Below are positions 36,183 through 44,712 of a stretch of 64,000 nt of DNA, in pieces. Position 1 is the first letter of the stretch; each line of letters begins with the position of its first letter. The notes under the pieces are model-generated. The model did not search any database and had not been told where the DNA came from. It saw only the letters and a program-made list of their open reading frames with translations. The stretch is from the NCBI RefSeq assembly GCF_029962835.1, contig NC_080584.1, positions 80,814,862 to 80,878,861 of the forward strand, in the 5' to 3' direction. The stretch comes from Magnolia sinica. Taxonomy: Eukaryota; Streptophyta; Magnoliopsida; Magnoliales; Magnoliaceae. The translations under genes and the position numbers were made by a program.

Positions 36183-36999
36183 GGAATCGGATTGTGTACT
36201 GAGTTACTCAGTACCTTAAGGGATACTGAGTAAACGTGGAAAGAGGCTATTGGCTATAAGATGTGTGGAAAAAAAAAAAAAACCATCGTCGATCCTCTCC
36301 GCCTCCTCTCGCTCGGCATCTCTCTCGCCAACTCTCTCCATTAGCGCGAAAAAGAAAAAAAAAAGTGAGGGAGCTCGATTCACTCTCGTTCTCTGTGCCC
36401 CCTCTCTCTATTTCTCTCTCTAAGAAAAACCCATGCCTCCTATCTCTAACGCCATCTCCGCTTCAACCGGGCCATGGGCGGCAATTACAACGGGTCTTTC
36501 TCTACAAAAATTAATCATATATAATTTAAATGCTTAAGATCAAAAATTAGTCACATATAAAGTTCAAATGGACCACACAACAGGAAACAGTGAGAATTAA
36601 ATGTCTACCGTTGTACAATTGTAGGGCCTAGCGGGGCCTAGAAAGGTTTCAACGGTGGAAATCATTACTCAAAATGTTTTCCTATGGTATGATTCACTTG
36701 ATCTTTGGATATGCTTAAATTTTGAGCTCAACGCCTTAAATTTGTTGTAAAAACGGATGGACGGTGTGGATAGATCACATACATTCAAGGTGGGCCCAAC
36801 TAAGTTTACACAGTACGATAAATAAGCACCAGCGCAATCCGACTTCCACCTCCTTTTACGGAAGAGAGAGAAAAAGAGAGAGAGGGTAACGGCGTTTCTG
36901 TCGCCGGGATTGGCCCCACATCTTACAGCCAATAGCCTCTTTCCACGTTTACTCAGTACCCCTTAAGGTACTGAGTAACTCAGTACACAATCCGATTCC
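36183..36999. mobile_element. Mutator-like non-autonomous element, Pack-MULE candidate
   Basis: Terminal inverted repeats of about 80 bp (36183-36264 and 36918-36999) start GGAATCGGATTGTGTACTGA and run through GAGTAAACGTGGAAAGAGGC to TATTGGCT-TAAGATGTG with only about three differences. The 9-bp direct duplication GAGAAAACC lies immediately outside (36174-36182 and 37000-37008). Long terminal repeats plus a 9-bp duplication are the hallmark of Mutator elements. The interior holds C/T-rich leader-like sequence (36280-36430), an ATG at 36433 opening a 34-codon frame (MPPISNAISASTGPWAAITT...), a nested piece of a palindromic MITE (about 36540-36810), and another non-repeat segment (36825-36915). 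No transposase is present. Confidence 0.85.
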
Positions 37000-37008
37000 G
37001 AGAAAACC

Positions 37009-37577
37009 ACAGGCATTAGCTGTCGGTTTTTGGATATGAATGACACGTGTCAGTTACTTGTCGGAGATTATCTAAAAAGAATATCCTTGACGAGAAGACT
37101 ACTAAGTCCACACGCTTGGGGAACCGTTTCTCTCCAAACGCAGGACCATATAGTATCATCGAATCTGAGCCTTTCATCTGTCTGAAAACGATTCATTAAT
37201 AGTAAATATTAAAAATAAATCCGTACTATTTTTAAATTGGACCGGATAAAACAATATTTTTATTTGTCCATTTATTTTATAATCTTATGACCTATTTGAG
37301 ACTTAAAATTATATAAAATTTATTCTATATGATTTAAAGAAAGTATCCAAGCTTCTGAAAAGCTTAGATCTTTTACACGTGTTCCAAATCAGCAAGTATA
37401 CCTGCGTTCAGACAGATAGACTCATGCGCGTAGATCACCAAACTTCATTCAACGAGCGCTATATGTACCCGCATTCTCACCTATCCAACGTCAAAACAAC
37501 AAGCCAAAAGCCTATATTGAATAGCCCGTTACGATACTCTCCCGATATCTTACATTTCGGATACGATATCTTGCCAC
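37009..37577. other. Upstream region of the first DUF3774 gene
   Basis: It is AT-rich in the middle (37190-37340). I see no strong TATA box at a sensible distance; TATATTGAA at about 37513 is the best weak candidate. No other gene. Confidence 0.4.
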
Positions 37578-37826
37578 ATGAGCTTGCGTTACACGAGCAG
37601 GATCTTGTTGCAAGCTGCCATACGTGCCACCCAAGGCATGAAAGACCAAGCACCTAAATCCCTCAAGGACCCTACATCAACCTCCAAGCAGGTGAGGCGT
37701 TTTTCAAGCGCCTTTGATTCCTCCTTTCCTTCTCTAAAATCAATCAAGACCGTTGATGAGAAGCTAAAACAGGCCGAGGAGTCGTTGAGGACTGTCATGT
37801 ACTTGAGCTGTTGGGGACCCAACTGA
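37578..37826 (+). CDS. Wound-responsive family protein (DUF3774), 82 aa
   Basis: A small intronless gene, ATG at 37578 to TGA at 37824-37826. The C-terminus KLKQAEESLRTVMYLSCWGP-N is the hallmark of the plant wound-responsive (WIP, DUF3774) family, short proteins induced by wounding and linked to pattern-triggered immunity in Arabidopsis. The N-terminus MSLRYTSRILLQAAIRATQG keeps the helical start but lacks the FCRWNY motif seen in the sister gene at 42952-43251, so this belongs to a more divergent subgroup. The middle is Ser/Lys-rich and variable, as in the family. Length is normal for the family (about 80-100 residues). No signal peptide is evident. It faces the sister gene, 5.1 kb away. 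Its biochemical role is unknown. Confidence 0.88.
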   Translation: MSLRYTSRILLQAAIRATQGMKDQAPKSLKDPTSTSKQVRRFSSAFDSSFPSLKSIKTVDEKLKQAEESLRTVMYLSCWGPN

Positions 37827-37849
37827 GGATTGTAAATATCTTTTGTGAT

Positions 37850-38365
37850 TATTAAGAGAGTTGGGTCTGATTAGATCTCTTAATTAAGTCTTAATATGTA
37901 AATATTGTATGATGTATGTTAGCTCTTGGGAATGCAATTGAGGAAAAAAAAAAGAAAGATTTGTTGGATGTTTTTGTGATTTGGGTGTGATTAGATAGAT
38001 TGAATTATCTGCTAATTATGATTAATGTTGCTATGTAAGTGGATGTATGTGTATGTGGAGATGTTTACCCTACCTATGTTGGGTTTTGTAGAAATTGGAA
38101 GGGTTTATCTGTATAGAAATTTTAGATCAAGTGGACCCAATTCATGGTTTGAGGAAAAAACAAGATCTGATGGATCTTTTTGTGGGAATTTGGTGATTTG
38201 GGTGTGATTAGATGTCTTGATTATGTGCTAATATGATTAATTTTTGTTATGTATATAGATGTATGTGTATTTAGGAAGGTGTATCCTTGTTGGGTATTTG
38301 TAGAATTTAAAAGGGTTTATCTGATTTGAAATTTTAGATCATGGGGACCCAATTCATTGTAACGG
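37850..38365. repeat. Diverged tandem repeats downstream of the DUF3774 gene
   Basis: The unit GATTTGGGTGTGATTAGAT, then GATTAATGTTGCTATGTA, GATGTATGTGTATGTGGAG, GGGTTTATCTG and GGACCCAATTCAT occurs at about 37978-38165 and again at about 38198-38365. A shorter, older copy starts at about 37858 (AGTTGGGTCTGATTAGAT). The copies differ at many positions. No coding sense. Confidence 0.8.
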
Positions 38366-38514
38366 TCGGATTTTTAATGTGGGGTTTTGCTGTGATTATG
38401 AGTTGAAAGGGTGGACTCATGACTTTGGTCAAATTGCAATTCAGTTCAATTTAGCATCCAAACGCACCCTTTTGATTTCACTCTGTGCTCCTAGCTGTGG
38501 GAGTGGAATGTGGA

Positions 38515-38984
38515 CATGGCTGCCAACGGCCAACGGGATGAGTCTGGGTCGGGTCTTATAGTACCCATACCCGGCTAATCAGGTTCTAGCCTTGCCGGGT
38601 CCAGGGCTGGGTCTAGATGGATGGTAGACAATGTAGAGCATGGAAAAAAAACGAGCATTTACGTGGTTGGGCTCACCCGGATGGATGGACTAGATTGCAC
38701 ACATATGCCACTTTGCTCTCTCGCATGTGTGGTGCAAGAAACCGTATTTCTTTTGCCAGAATGATTAATACTTGTTATTGTAACTAGACCTGACTTGCAC
38801 TGACATGACCTAACCATTAACCAGGTTCATCCTATCGACCTGCATCTAGATGGATCCGATTTTAATCGGGTCCAAAGTGTGAGACCCAAATCCGGCCTGA
38901 ATTTCTTAACGGGTAAAGGAAATTAAAGGGATCAGGACCTGTTAAAATTGGGTAAGGTACATCAGGTACCCATTGACAACCCTA
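38515..38984. mobile_element. hAT-like MITE (TAGGGTTGTCAATGGG family)
   Basis: The right end, read inversely, is TAGGGTTGTCAATGGGTACC; the left end CATGGCTGCCAACGGCCAAC is its eroded partner. AATGTGGA (38507-38514) and AATGTGCC (38985-38992) flank it and match at six of eight positions, an aged 8-bp duplication. The interior (AGTACCCATACCC, CTGGGTCGGGTC, ATTGCACACATATGCCACTT) matches parts of the element at 3311-4612 in the same order. Confidence 0.7.
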
Positions 38985-38992
38985 AATGTGCC

Positions 38993-40262
38993 AGGTTAGG
39001 TAAGGTTCATCGTCGTATCCATTGATAGCAGTAAACGAGACTGATGGAATGGTGTGCATAGGACTGGACCGCTTAACAATTCTTTACCTAATTAAATAAT
39101 TTATCAATTTAAACAAACAAGGTACACGGGTTCAACATATAGACTACAATAGATACAAGTAATTGATCAATTAGTCTATTTGAAGGAGACGTGAAACATC
39201 AATTGTGTGCGCTTACAAATTAAGTACTTGACATATACTTTTAATCATACATCTATATGAATTAAACAAATTCAAACAGAAGAAAGAATAAAAATGCATT
39301 CACATAAGACAATCATAAACATAATGATACACAGTGATTTATCTAATCGCCTAGTCCACTCTCGACAAATGTACTCTTCTTGAGTGTACCAGATTTCACT
39401 ATTTTAGATGTTTCTAATAGGTTCACCTTTCTAACCTTTATACACATGTACTTCATTTGAAGTACTTGATTTCATTATCTCAGAGGTTTTTAATGAGCTC
39501 ACCTTTAACTTTTACACACATACACTTCCTTCGGAGGCCTATATAAGGTCTTTTATATGTACACTCTTTTTGGGGGCCCACACAAGGACTTACACAAGCA
39601 TACACTCTCGTCGGATGCTTACACATGGACTTATACACATACACTCTCGTCGAAAGCCCACACAAGGACTTAATCGAGTTTGGGTCACAAACTCTATACC
39701 TAATACTACATAAGAAGAGAGTATGTCGAGTCTAAAATAACAACCTTACTTGTCAGATCAAGTCCTGTTGATGCGCCTTCTTGATATGCTTTTTCTTTTC
39801 TTGAATCCGCTTCTCTTGTGCTCTCTCGATCTTTAATGTAGATTTTTCAGGTCATATGATCAAGTACCTTGCATATTATGTACCTATGAGGCTACCAAGA
39901 TAATGTGAGGATGATTAAATCTCCTACAACTATAACATAATTATTTTTCAATTAGGGATTTACATAGATGAGTATTCCAGAGGATTTAGACAATGATTTA
40001 CCTATATATTTGTGTCTAATCTTTAGAAAATAGATGAATTTATGTATACCTTCATAACGGAGCTTGGAATGATTAATTACACACATTTCCTAACACTTAC
40101 ACACGCCACATGGCACTCTGACCCATAGCCTCGGTGTCAGTATGACACATTGTCTACCAATGAGTCATGAGTAGGGACCTGCCCACTTGGCCCACTGGGT
40201 TAAAGGATAGATTAGAAACATTTAAGTAAGAAAAGTAGCAATATATGGATTTATCATTTTAT
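38993..40262. other. Gene-free stretch with a degenerate tandem array
   Basis: From about 39340 to 39673 blocks like CACATACACTCTCGTCG, GGCCCACACAAGGACTTA and CCAGATTTCACTATTTTAG recur at spacings near 45 and 100 bp, giving a false Cys-rich minus-strand reading frame. The rest is AT-rich and unremarkable. No gene. Confidence 0.55.
39515..39673. repeat. Degenerate tandem repeat, unit about 45 bp
   Basis: The pattern ACACATACACTCTCGTCGG-A, then GC-CACACAAGGACTTA, is repeated about four times with substitutions, running from ACACTTCCTTCGGAGGCC to ACTCTCGTCGAAAGCCCACA. Confidence 0.75.
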
Positions 40263-40953
40263 GGCCTGTTTGGATGATAGACTACAACGGTAATGTGATG
40301 TAAAACTCACATCATTACATCTTGTCTTTGATTTAGTATCGCCAGCTTTTAAATTATGATAATCTTTTGGGATTACAACAGAAAACGGATGGATAAAAGT
40401 GTGTTCATGTGAAAGTTTTGTGGGCTCCACTATGATGTATGTGTTATATCCACATGATCCATCCTTAGGTGATCATTTTGTGGAATAGGATAAAAAATGA
40501 GGTAGATCCAAACAAAAAAATAGACCACTCCACATAAAGCAGTTGAATTGAACATGATTTAAAAAGATATTGCAAAATAGATGGACAACGGGGATATAAC
40601 TAATATTAATTACAACAAAAGTACATTGATGTATATCTTTTATTTTGTTAGCACATTAGTACACACTCGACTGTTGGCCACACCCCACTTGGGAATCAAT
40701 ACCAAGACCTCAGTGTTGAAACAAGGCTATCTTCATTCAGTTCCATGGATGAATATGTCAAATCATTAACTTATGTTTAACCACCGAGAATATTATACAA
40801 ATGAAAAGTTTAAAGTTTAGGGAGTATTACCTACAACCACTATTATGGTTTACATGTGACAAACCATGTAACTACTGTAGTAGTGATAATCATTACTCAT
40901 TTACAATGAATTTACAACACATTATTATGATAATGTGTAATCCAAACATGCCC
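40263..40953. mobile_element. Tourist/Harbinger-like foldback element with a nested MITE fragment
   Basis: The left edge GGCCTGTTTGGATGATAGAC and the inverse of the right edge GGGCATGTTTGGATTACACA are inverted relatives; such GGGCNTGTTTGG ends are typical of Tourist-like MITEs. Inner arms include GTAATGTGATGTAAAACTCAC and, inversely, AATGTGTTGTAAATTC. A GTCCATCC-family fragment (about 40425-40600) is nested inside. The 3-bp duplication could not be fixed. Confidence 0.55.
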
Positions 40954-41310
40954 TTAACTTGGTGTCAAGCCTAAGATACAACTAAGTATCAATTTTTTAA
41001 AGGGTTACGGTCTAACCAATTCTTTTACTATTAGGATTGGGCCTACTGTGCCGGGCTAGGTTAGGCTGGGTTCGAGGTCAAGCGTCGAGCCTTCAATATC
41101 CAGTCATGCTGCGTTTGCCTCAAATCAAATTTGAGATGCAAAATTAATTGAAAAGAAAAATCACAATCGTGTGATAAAAATATAGCAATCTCTAATTTAA
41201 AAAATTAATTAATTTTTTTTTCCACTTCTCATTTCATAATAAAAAATTAAAAGAGTTAACTAGCAATTTTTTTAAGCTGAACTGATTATTGGACATTCAA
41301 ACAACTCTTT

Positions 41311-42593
41311 GGTTATGCGTACGACTGGGCGTGAGAGACACTCGGTCCTTTGGATTTTCAAGGGCCGCCGGGGGTGCATCGGATACCACGTGACATGCGG
41401 TGCTCTTCCAGCCGCTGTACCCTACCTCCGGCTGAGCCGTTTCCAGGGTGGGCAAGTTGCTAAATAGAAAAGATAACTCTTCCCAAGGCTCGCATTAACG
41501 TCTCCAGACTTCCTAACATTACTGTCGGCTACCACGTCTCGGTTGAATAATTTTAACCCGATTCCCTTTTGAAGTTCGTGTGGTGTACGCTATCTGACAA
41601 GCTTCCCCCGTCTCTCAGGATTAACTAACCCATGTGCAAGTGTCGTTCACATGGAGCCTTTTCCCTCTTCTGTCTTCAAAATTCTCATTTGAATATTTGC
41701 TACTACCACTAAGATCCGCACCGATGACCGTCCTTGGCTTGCGCCAAAGGTTTCACAGCAACCACCTCGCCCTCCTACTCATTGGGGCATGTCAATTGCC
41801 CCGATGGTTGGGTATGGGTCGCGCACTTCAATGCCATCCATTTTCGGGGCTAGTTGATTTGACCGGTAAGCTGTTATACACTCCTTAGCGAATTTCGACT
41901 TTCATAACCACCATCCTCTTGTCTTAATTGACCAGCACCTTTTGTGGGTTCTAGGTTGGCGTGCAGTTGGGCACCATAATTCGGCTTTCAGTTCATCCCA
42001 CATCGCCAGTTTTACTTACCAAAAATGGTCCACTTAGAGTTTTCGATTCTAAGGCGCGGCTCAACGAAATAGCTACGTCGTCCTACCTATTTAAAGTTTG
42101 AGAATAGGTCAAAGGCGTTGCGCCCCTGATGTATATAATCATTAGCTTTACCCAATAAAACTCACCTGTGGGCTTCAACTATCTTAAGAAAAATTTCGAA
42201 AGGAACTAACTACTAGACGGTTCGATTAGTCTTTCATCCATATACCCAAGTCAAACGAATGATTTCCATGTCAGTATCGATACGGGCCTTCATCAGAATT
42301 TCCTCTGACTTCGCCTCGCTTAGGTATAGCTCACCATCTTTCAAGTCCCGACAGGCATGCTCTCACTCGAACCTTTCTTAGAAGATTAAAGTCGGTTGGC
42401 GGTTCTACCCACGAAGGATTCCGCCAATTAGCTTCCTCGTGCCTTACAGGTTTATACACTCGTTGACTTGAACACATGTCAGACTCCTTGATTCGTATTT
42501 TAAGACAGGTCGAATGGAGGCCCATGGGCCGGTGCCGGGAGCGCGCTGGTGCCGCAGCACGCCTTGCGGGGAGTACTTCCCATCCTGGCCAGG
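41311..42593 (-). pseudogene. 26S rRNA fragment, decayed, single insertion
   Basis: On the minus strand this is an internal piece (about 1.28 kb of roughly 3.4 kb) of plant nuclear 26S rRNA. On the plus strand one reads the complements of well-known conserved blocks: CTCCGGCTGAGCCGTTTCCA, GCGCCAAAGGTTTCACAGCA, ATCCATTTTCGGGGCTAGTT, ACCAAAAATGG, CCTATTTAAAGTTTGAGAAT, CTACTAGACGGTTCGATTAG, CAGGCATGCTCTCACTCGAA and CACACATGTCAGACTCCTTG as close variants. It is peppered with C-to-T and G-to-A changes relative to the functional consensus I remember, as expected of an old, methylated, unselected copy. The rRNA match begins flush with the left copy of a 12-bp direct repeat, ACAACTCTTTGG (41301-41312 and 42594-42605). 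No 18S, 5.8S or spacer sequence adjoins it, so it is not part of an rDNA array. Confidence 0.93.
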
Positions 42594-42605
42594 ACAACTC
42601 TTTGG

Positions 42606-42951
42606 ATTATTGGACGGCTAAAAGTGAAAAATAACAACGGCCTTATTTCGGGTAACAAGTGTCCAACAGTCAGAGGTTAAGATTGTTCAGTCAATCTGAT
42701 CTTTAGAGCGTAACTTAGTCACTGTGGATCCGCAACTTCATCAATCAGTTTAAGTTAGTAGTCGTGACATATATCATTTCCAAGTGCCGGCGTATTAAAT
42801 ATCAGCTAGAGTATCAAACAACTCAAAAAATAAAAAGTAATGTGAGATTAGTGTAATTAGTGTTATTAACCCCTCGTTAATCAAAACTTACAATCGTGTA
42901 ATACAGATCGCATCGAAATATTTTCAATATTCCAAATTTGCCCTTAATCTT
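42606..42951. other. Downstream region of the second DUF3774 gene
   Basis: It contains the presumed 3' UTR on the minus strand. AT-rich, with no element or gene seen. Confidence 0.4.
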
Positions 42952-43251
42952 TCAGTTAGGACCCCAACAACTCATATACATGACTTTCCTCAGCGATTCT
43001 TCCGACTGCTTCGTTTTCTCATCTCCATCAATTCTCATCCTCTCCGAAATCATCGCCATTGAAGAAGAAGAATAAGATTCGAGAGACGGAGAGGGTCTCT
43101 GGACTTGCGTGTAAGATCGGATGGTCTTCTTGGCATGTTGATGGAGAGATCTGAGACCGTAATTCCATCTACAAAACCCCATCTGATCTTTCAAGGCTTC
43201 AACAGCTCCGACGCTCGCTGCTATCATCCAAGCTCTGCTCGGGTAACTCAT
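42952..43251 (-). CDS. Wound-responsive family protein (DUF3774), 99 aa
   Basis: A small intronless gene, ATG at 43251-43249, stop at 42954-42952. The N-terminus MSYPSRAWMIAASVGAVEAL then KDQMGFCRWNYGLRSLHQHA, and the C-terminus EKTKQSEESLRKVMYMSCWG-PN, are the two conserved blocks of the plant DUF3774/WIP family. The Ser-rich linker (QRPSPSLESYSSSSMAM) is typical. The full-length match to the canonical type makes this the more standard of the two copies in the window. TATAAAAT lies about 90 bp upstream (43348-43341), a good core promoter position. The family is wound- and stress-induced in other plants; its mechanism is not established. Confidence 0.93.
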   Translation of the reverse strand: MSYPSRAWMIAASVGAVEALKDQMGFCRWNYGLRSLHQHAKKTIRSYTQVQRPSPSLESYSSSSMAMISERMRIDGDEKTKQSEESLRKVMYMSCWGPN

Positions 43252-43340
43252 CTTCTCTCTGTAGGAATGAGTTTTTCTTTTACGAGAAGGGTAGTGGATT
43301 GTGAAAGTTTGGATGAGATAAGGGAGGGGCAGATGGGGTC

Positions 43341-43348
43341 ATTTTATA
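43341..43348 (-). promoter_or_regulatory. TATA box of the DUF3774 gene at 42952-43251
   Basis: On the minus strand CTCTATAAAATGACC lies 90 bp upstream of the ATG at 43251, followed by a CT-rich leader. Spacing and context fit a plant core promoter. Confidence 0.55.
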
Positions 43349-43556
43349 GAGAGTGAGGAGAGAGAGAGGTGTTGGTGAGAAAACCGTAGGCGTTTTTGGT
43401 GGTTTGGAAAAACTGGGTTCGCTTTTCCCAGATACCAGCGGCTTTTCTCCACTAAAAAAAGGAGTCTGTGTGCGGCGTCGCAAGTTGGAATGCTGCTGTA
43501 CATGTGCGGCAATTCATGCACTTGGCCACGTGGCACGCATGCAGACCCAGATTATC

Positions 43557-44093
43557 GGAAACGGATTGGCTACTCCCCCTGACACCAGCCAATGGCTGTT
43601 GGTCGGTGCTCTGTGGCCCCACCCTGATGTATGTGTTTCATCCATGCTGTCCATCTATTTTTACAGATCATTTTACATTATAATATTAAAAAATGAGGTA
43701 TATACCAATCTCAAGTGGACCACATTACAAGAAAAAGTGTTGAATGAGCGTGGACCATTAAAAACATTTTGGGGGCCATTAAAGCTTTGGATCAAGCTGA
43801 TTTTTGTTTTTTCCCTTCATCTGGGCCTGTATGACCTAATCAACATACTGGATATCAAATAAACAGTATAGTGGGCCTTAGGAGGATTTTAAGGGTGGAT
43901 ATCCAATCACTATTGTTTTCATGTGGTTTGGATCACCTGAGATTTATATACCTCTAATTTTTGGGATCAAGTTGTAAAATGATCTTTAAAAATGAATGAA
44001 CGGAAGGGATGAAACACATGCATCATGGTAGGGCCCACAGAGCACCGACCACCAGCCAGGGCTGGTGGCAGGGGTAGTAGCCAATCCGTTTCC
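43557..44093. mobile_element. Palindromic MITE with 65-bp TIRs and 9-bp target duplication (Mutator-like)
   Basis: The left end GGAAACGGATTGGCTACTCC and the inverse of the right end GGAAACGGATTGGCTACTAC continue to match through CACCAGCC and GGTCGGTGCTCTGTGG, about 65 bp in all. CAGATTATC (43548-43556) and CAGATCATC (44094-44102) flank it and match at eight of nine positions. Long terminal repeats with a 9-bp duplication point to the Mutator superfamily. The interior has the standard family blocks (CATGCTGTCCATCTATTTTT, ACATTTTGGGGGCCATTAAA, AAATGAATGAACGGAAGGGA), so this copy types the whole palindromic family. Confidence 0.85.
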
Positions 44094-44215
44094 CAGATCA
44101 TCCAAAGTTGTGGTGGGCCCGTTTTAGATGCTGCGTGGTCAGACCGTTGCTTTTCAAATCATGCACGTGGCTGTGGATAGGAATAGTACTATGATAATAT
44201 GACGCCCATGGGCAG

Positions 44216-44675
44216 GAAGCGGATTGGATGGTGACCACGGCCCGTGATTTAGATGTTTTATATACACAGGGTCCATCCACCTTTTCTACATCATTTGCGG
44301 CATAAGCACGAAAATAAAGAAAATAAAGAAGATCAAAGCTCAAGTGGACCAGAATATAGGCAACAGTGGGGACAACGACACTCCCGTTGAAACCTTTTCA
44401 GGGTCCATTGTAACGTTTATTTTCCATCCAACAAGTTGATAAGGGCACACAGACGTGATGGAAGAAAAACACAAATTTCAGTATCATCCAAACCTTTAAT
44501 GACCTCTAAGATTATTATTATTATTTTATGAAGGCCGTTCAGTCATCACTGTTTTTTGTGCTGTGATTCACTTGATTTATGCCCTAAAAAGAGCTGGCAA
44601 ACAGATGAATAGCATAGATAAAACACATGTTATGGTAGGCTCACAATGGCTAACACCACTTAGCTGGGTGGCGTT
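44216..44675. mobile_element. Palindromic GTCCATCC-family MITE
   Basis: Left arm AGGGTCCATCCACCTTTTCT, AAGCTCAAGTGGACC and TTTTCCATCCAACAAGTTGA; right arm GTTTTTTGTGCTGTGATTCA then CACATGTTATGGTAGGCTC. An ATT triplet run interrupts the right half (44511-44527). Ends are eroded. It lies directly beside the member at 43557-44093. Confidence 0.65.
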
Positions 44676-44712
44676 TGGGTCAACACTCAATCTTGACACA
44701 GCACGAGACACA

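Noticed and set aside
39480-39665. Cys-rich 61-codon minus-strand ORF that could pass for a small secreted peptide
   Set aside because: The Cys spacing simply follows a degenerate 45-bp tandem repeat; no signal peptide.
41311-42593. A functional rRNA gene
   Set aside because: Only an internal third of 26S is present, with many transitions and no 18S, 5.8S or spacers nearby.
41634-42597. Open frames on both strands in the 26S region
   Set aside because: They are chance frames in rRNA-derived sequence.
42952-43251. DUF3774 gene as a possible retrocopy
   Set aside because: Family genes are normally intronless, it has its own TATA box, and no A-tail or target duplication is seen.
43353-43862. 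169-codon plus-strand ORF upstream of the DUF3774 gene
   Set aside because: It runs antisense through the promoter region and into the palindromic MITE at 43557; no protein family pattern.
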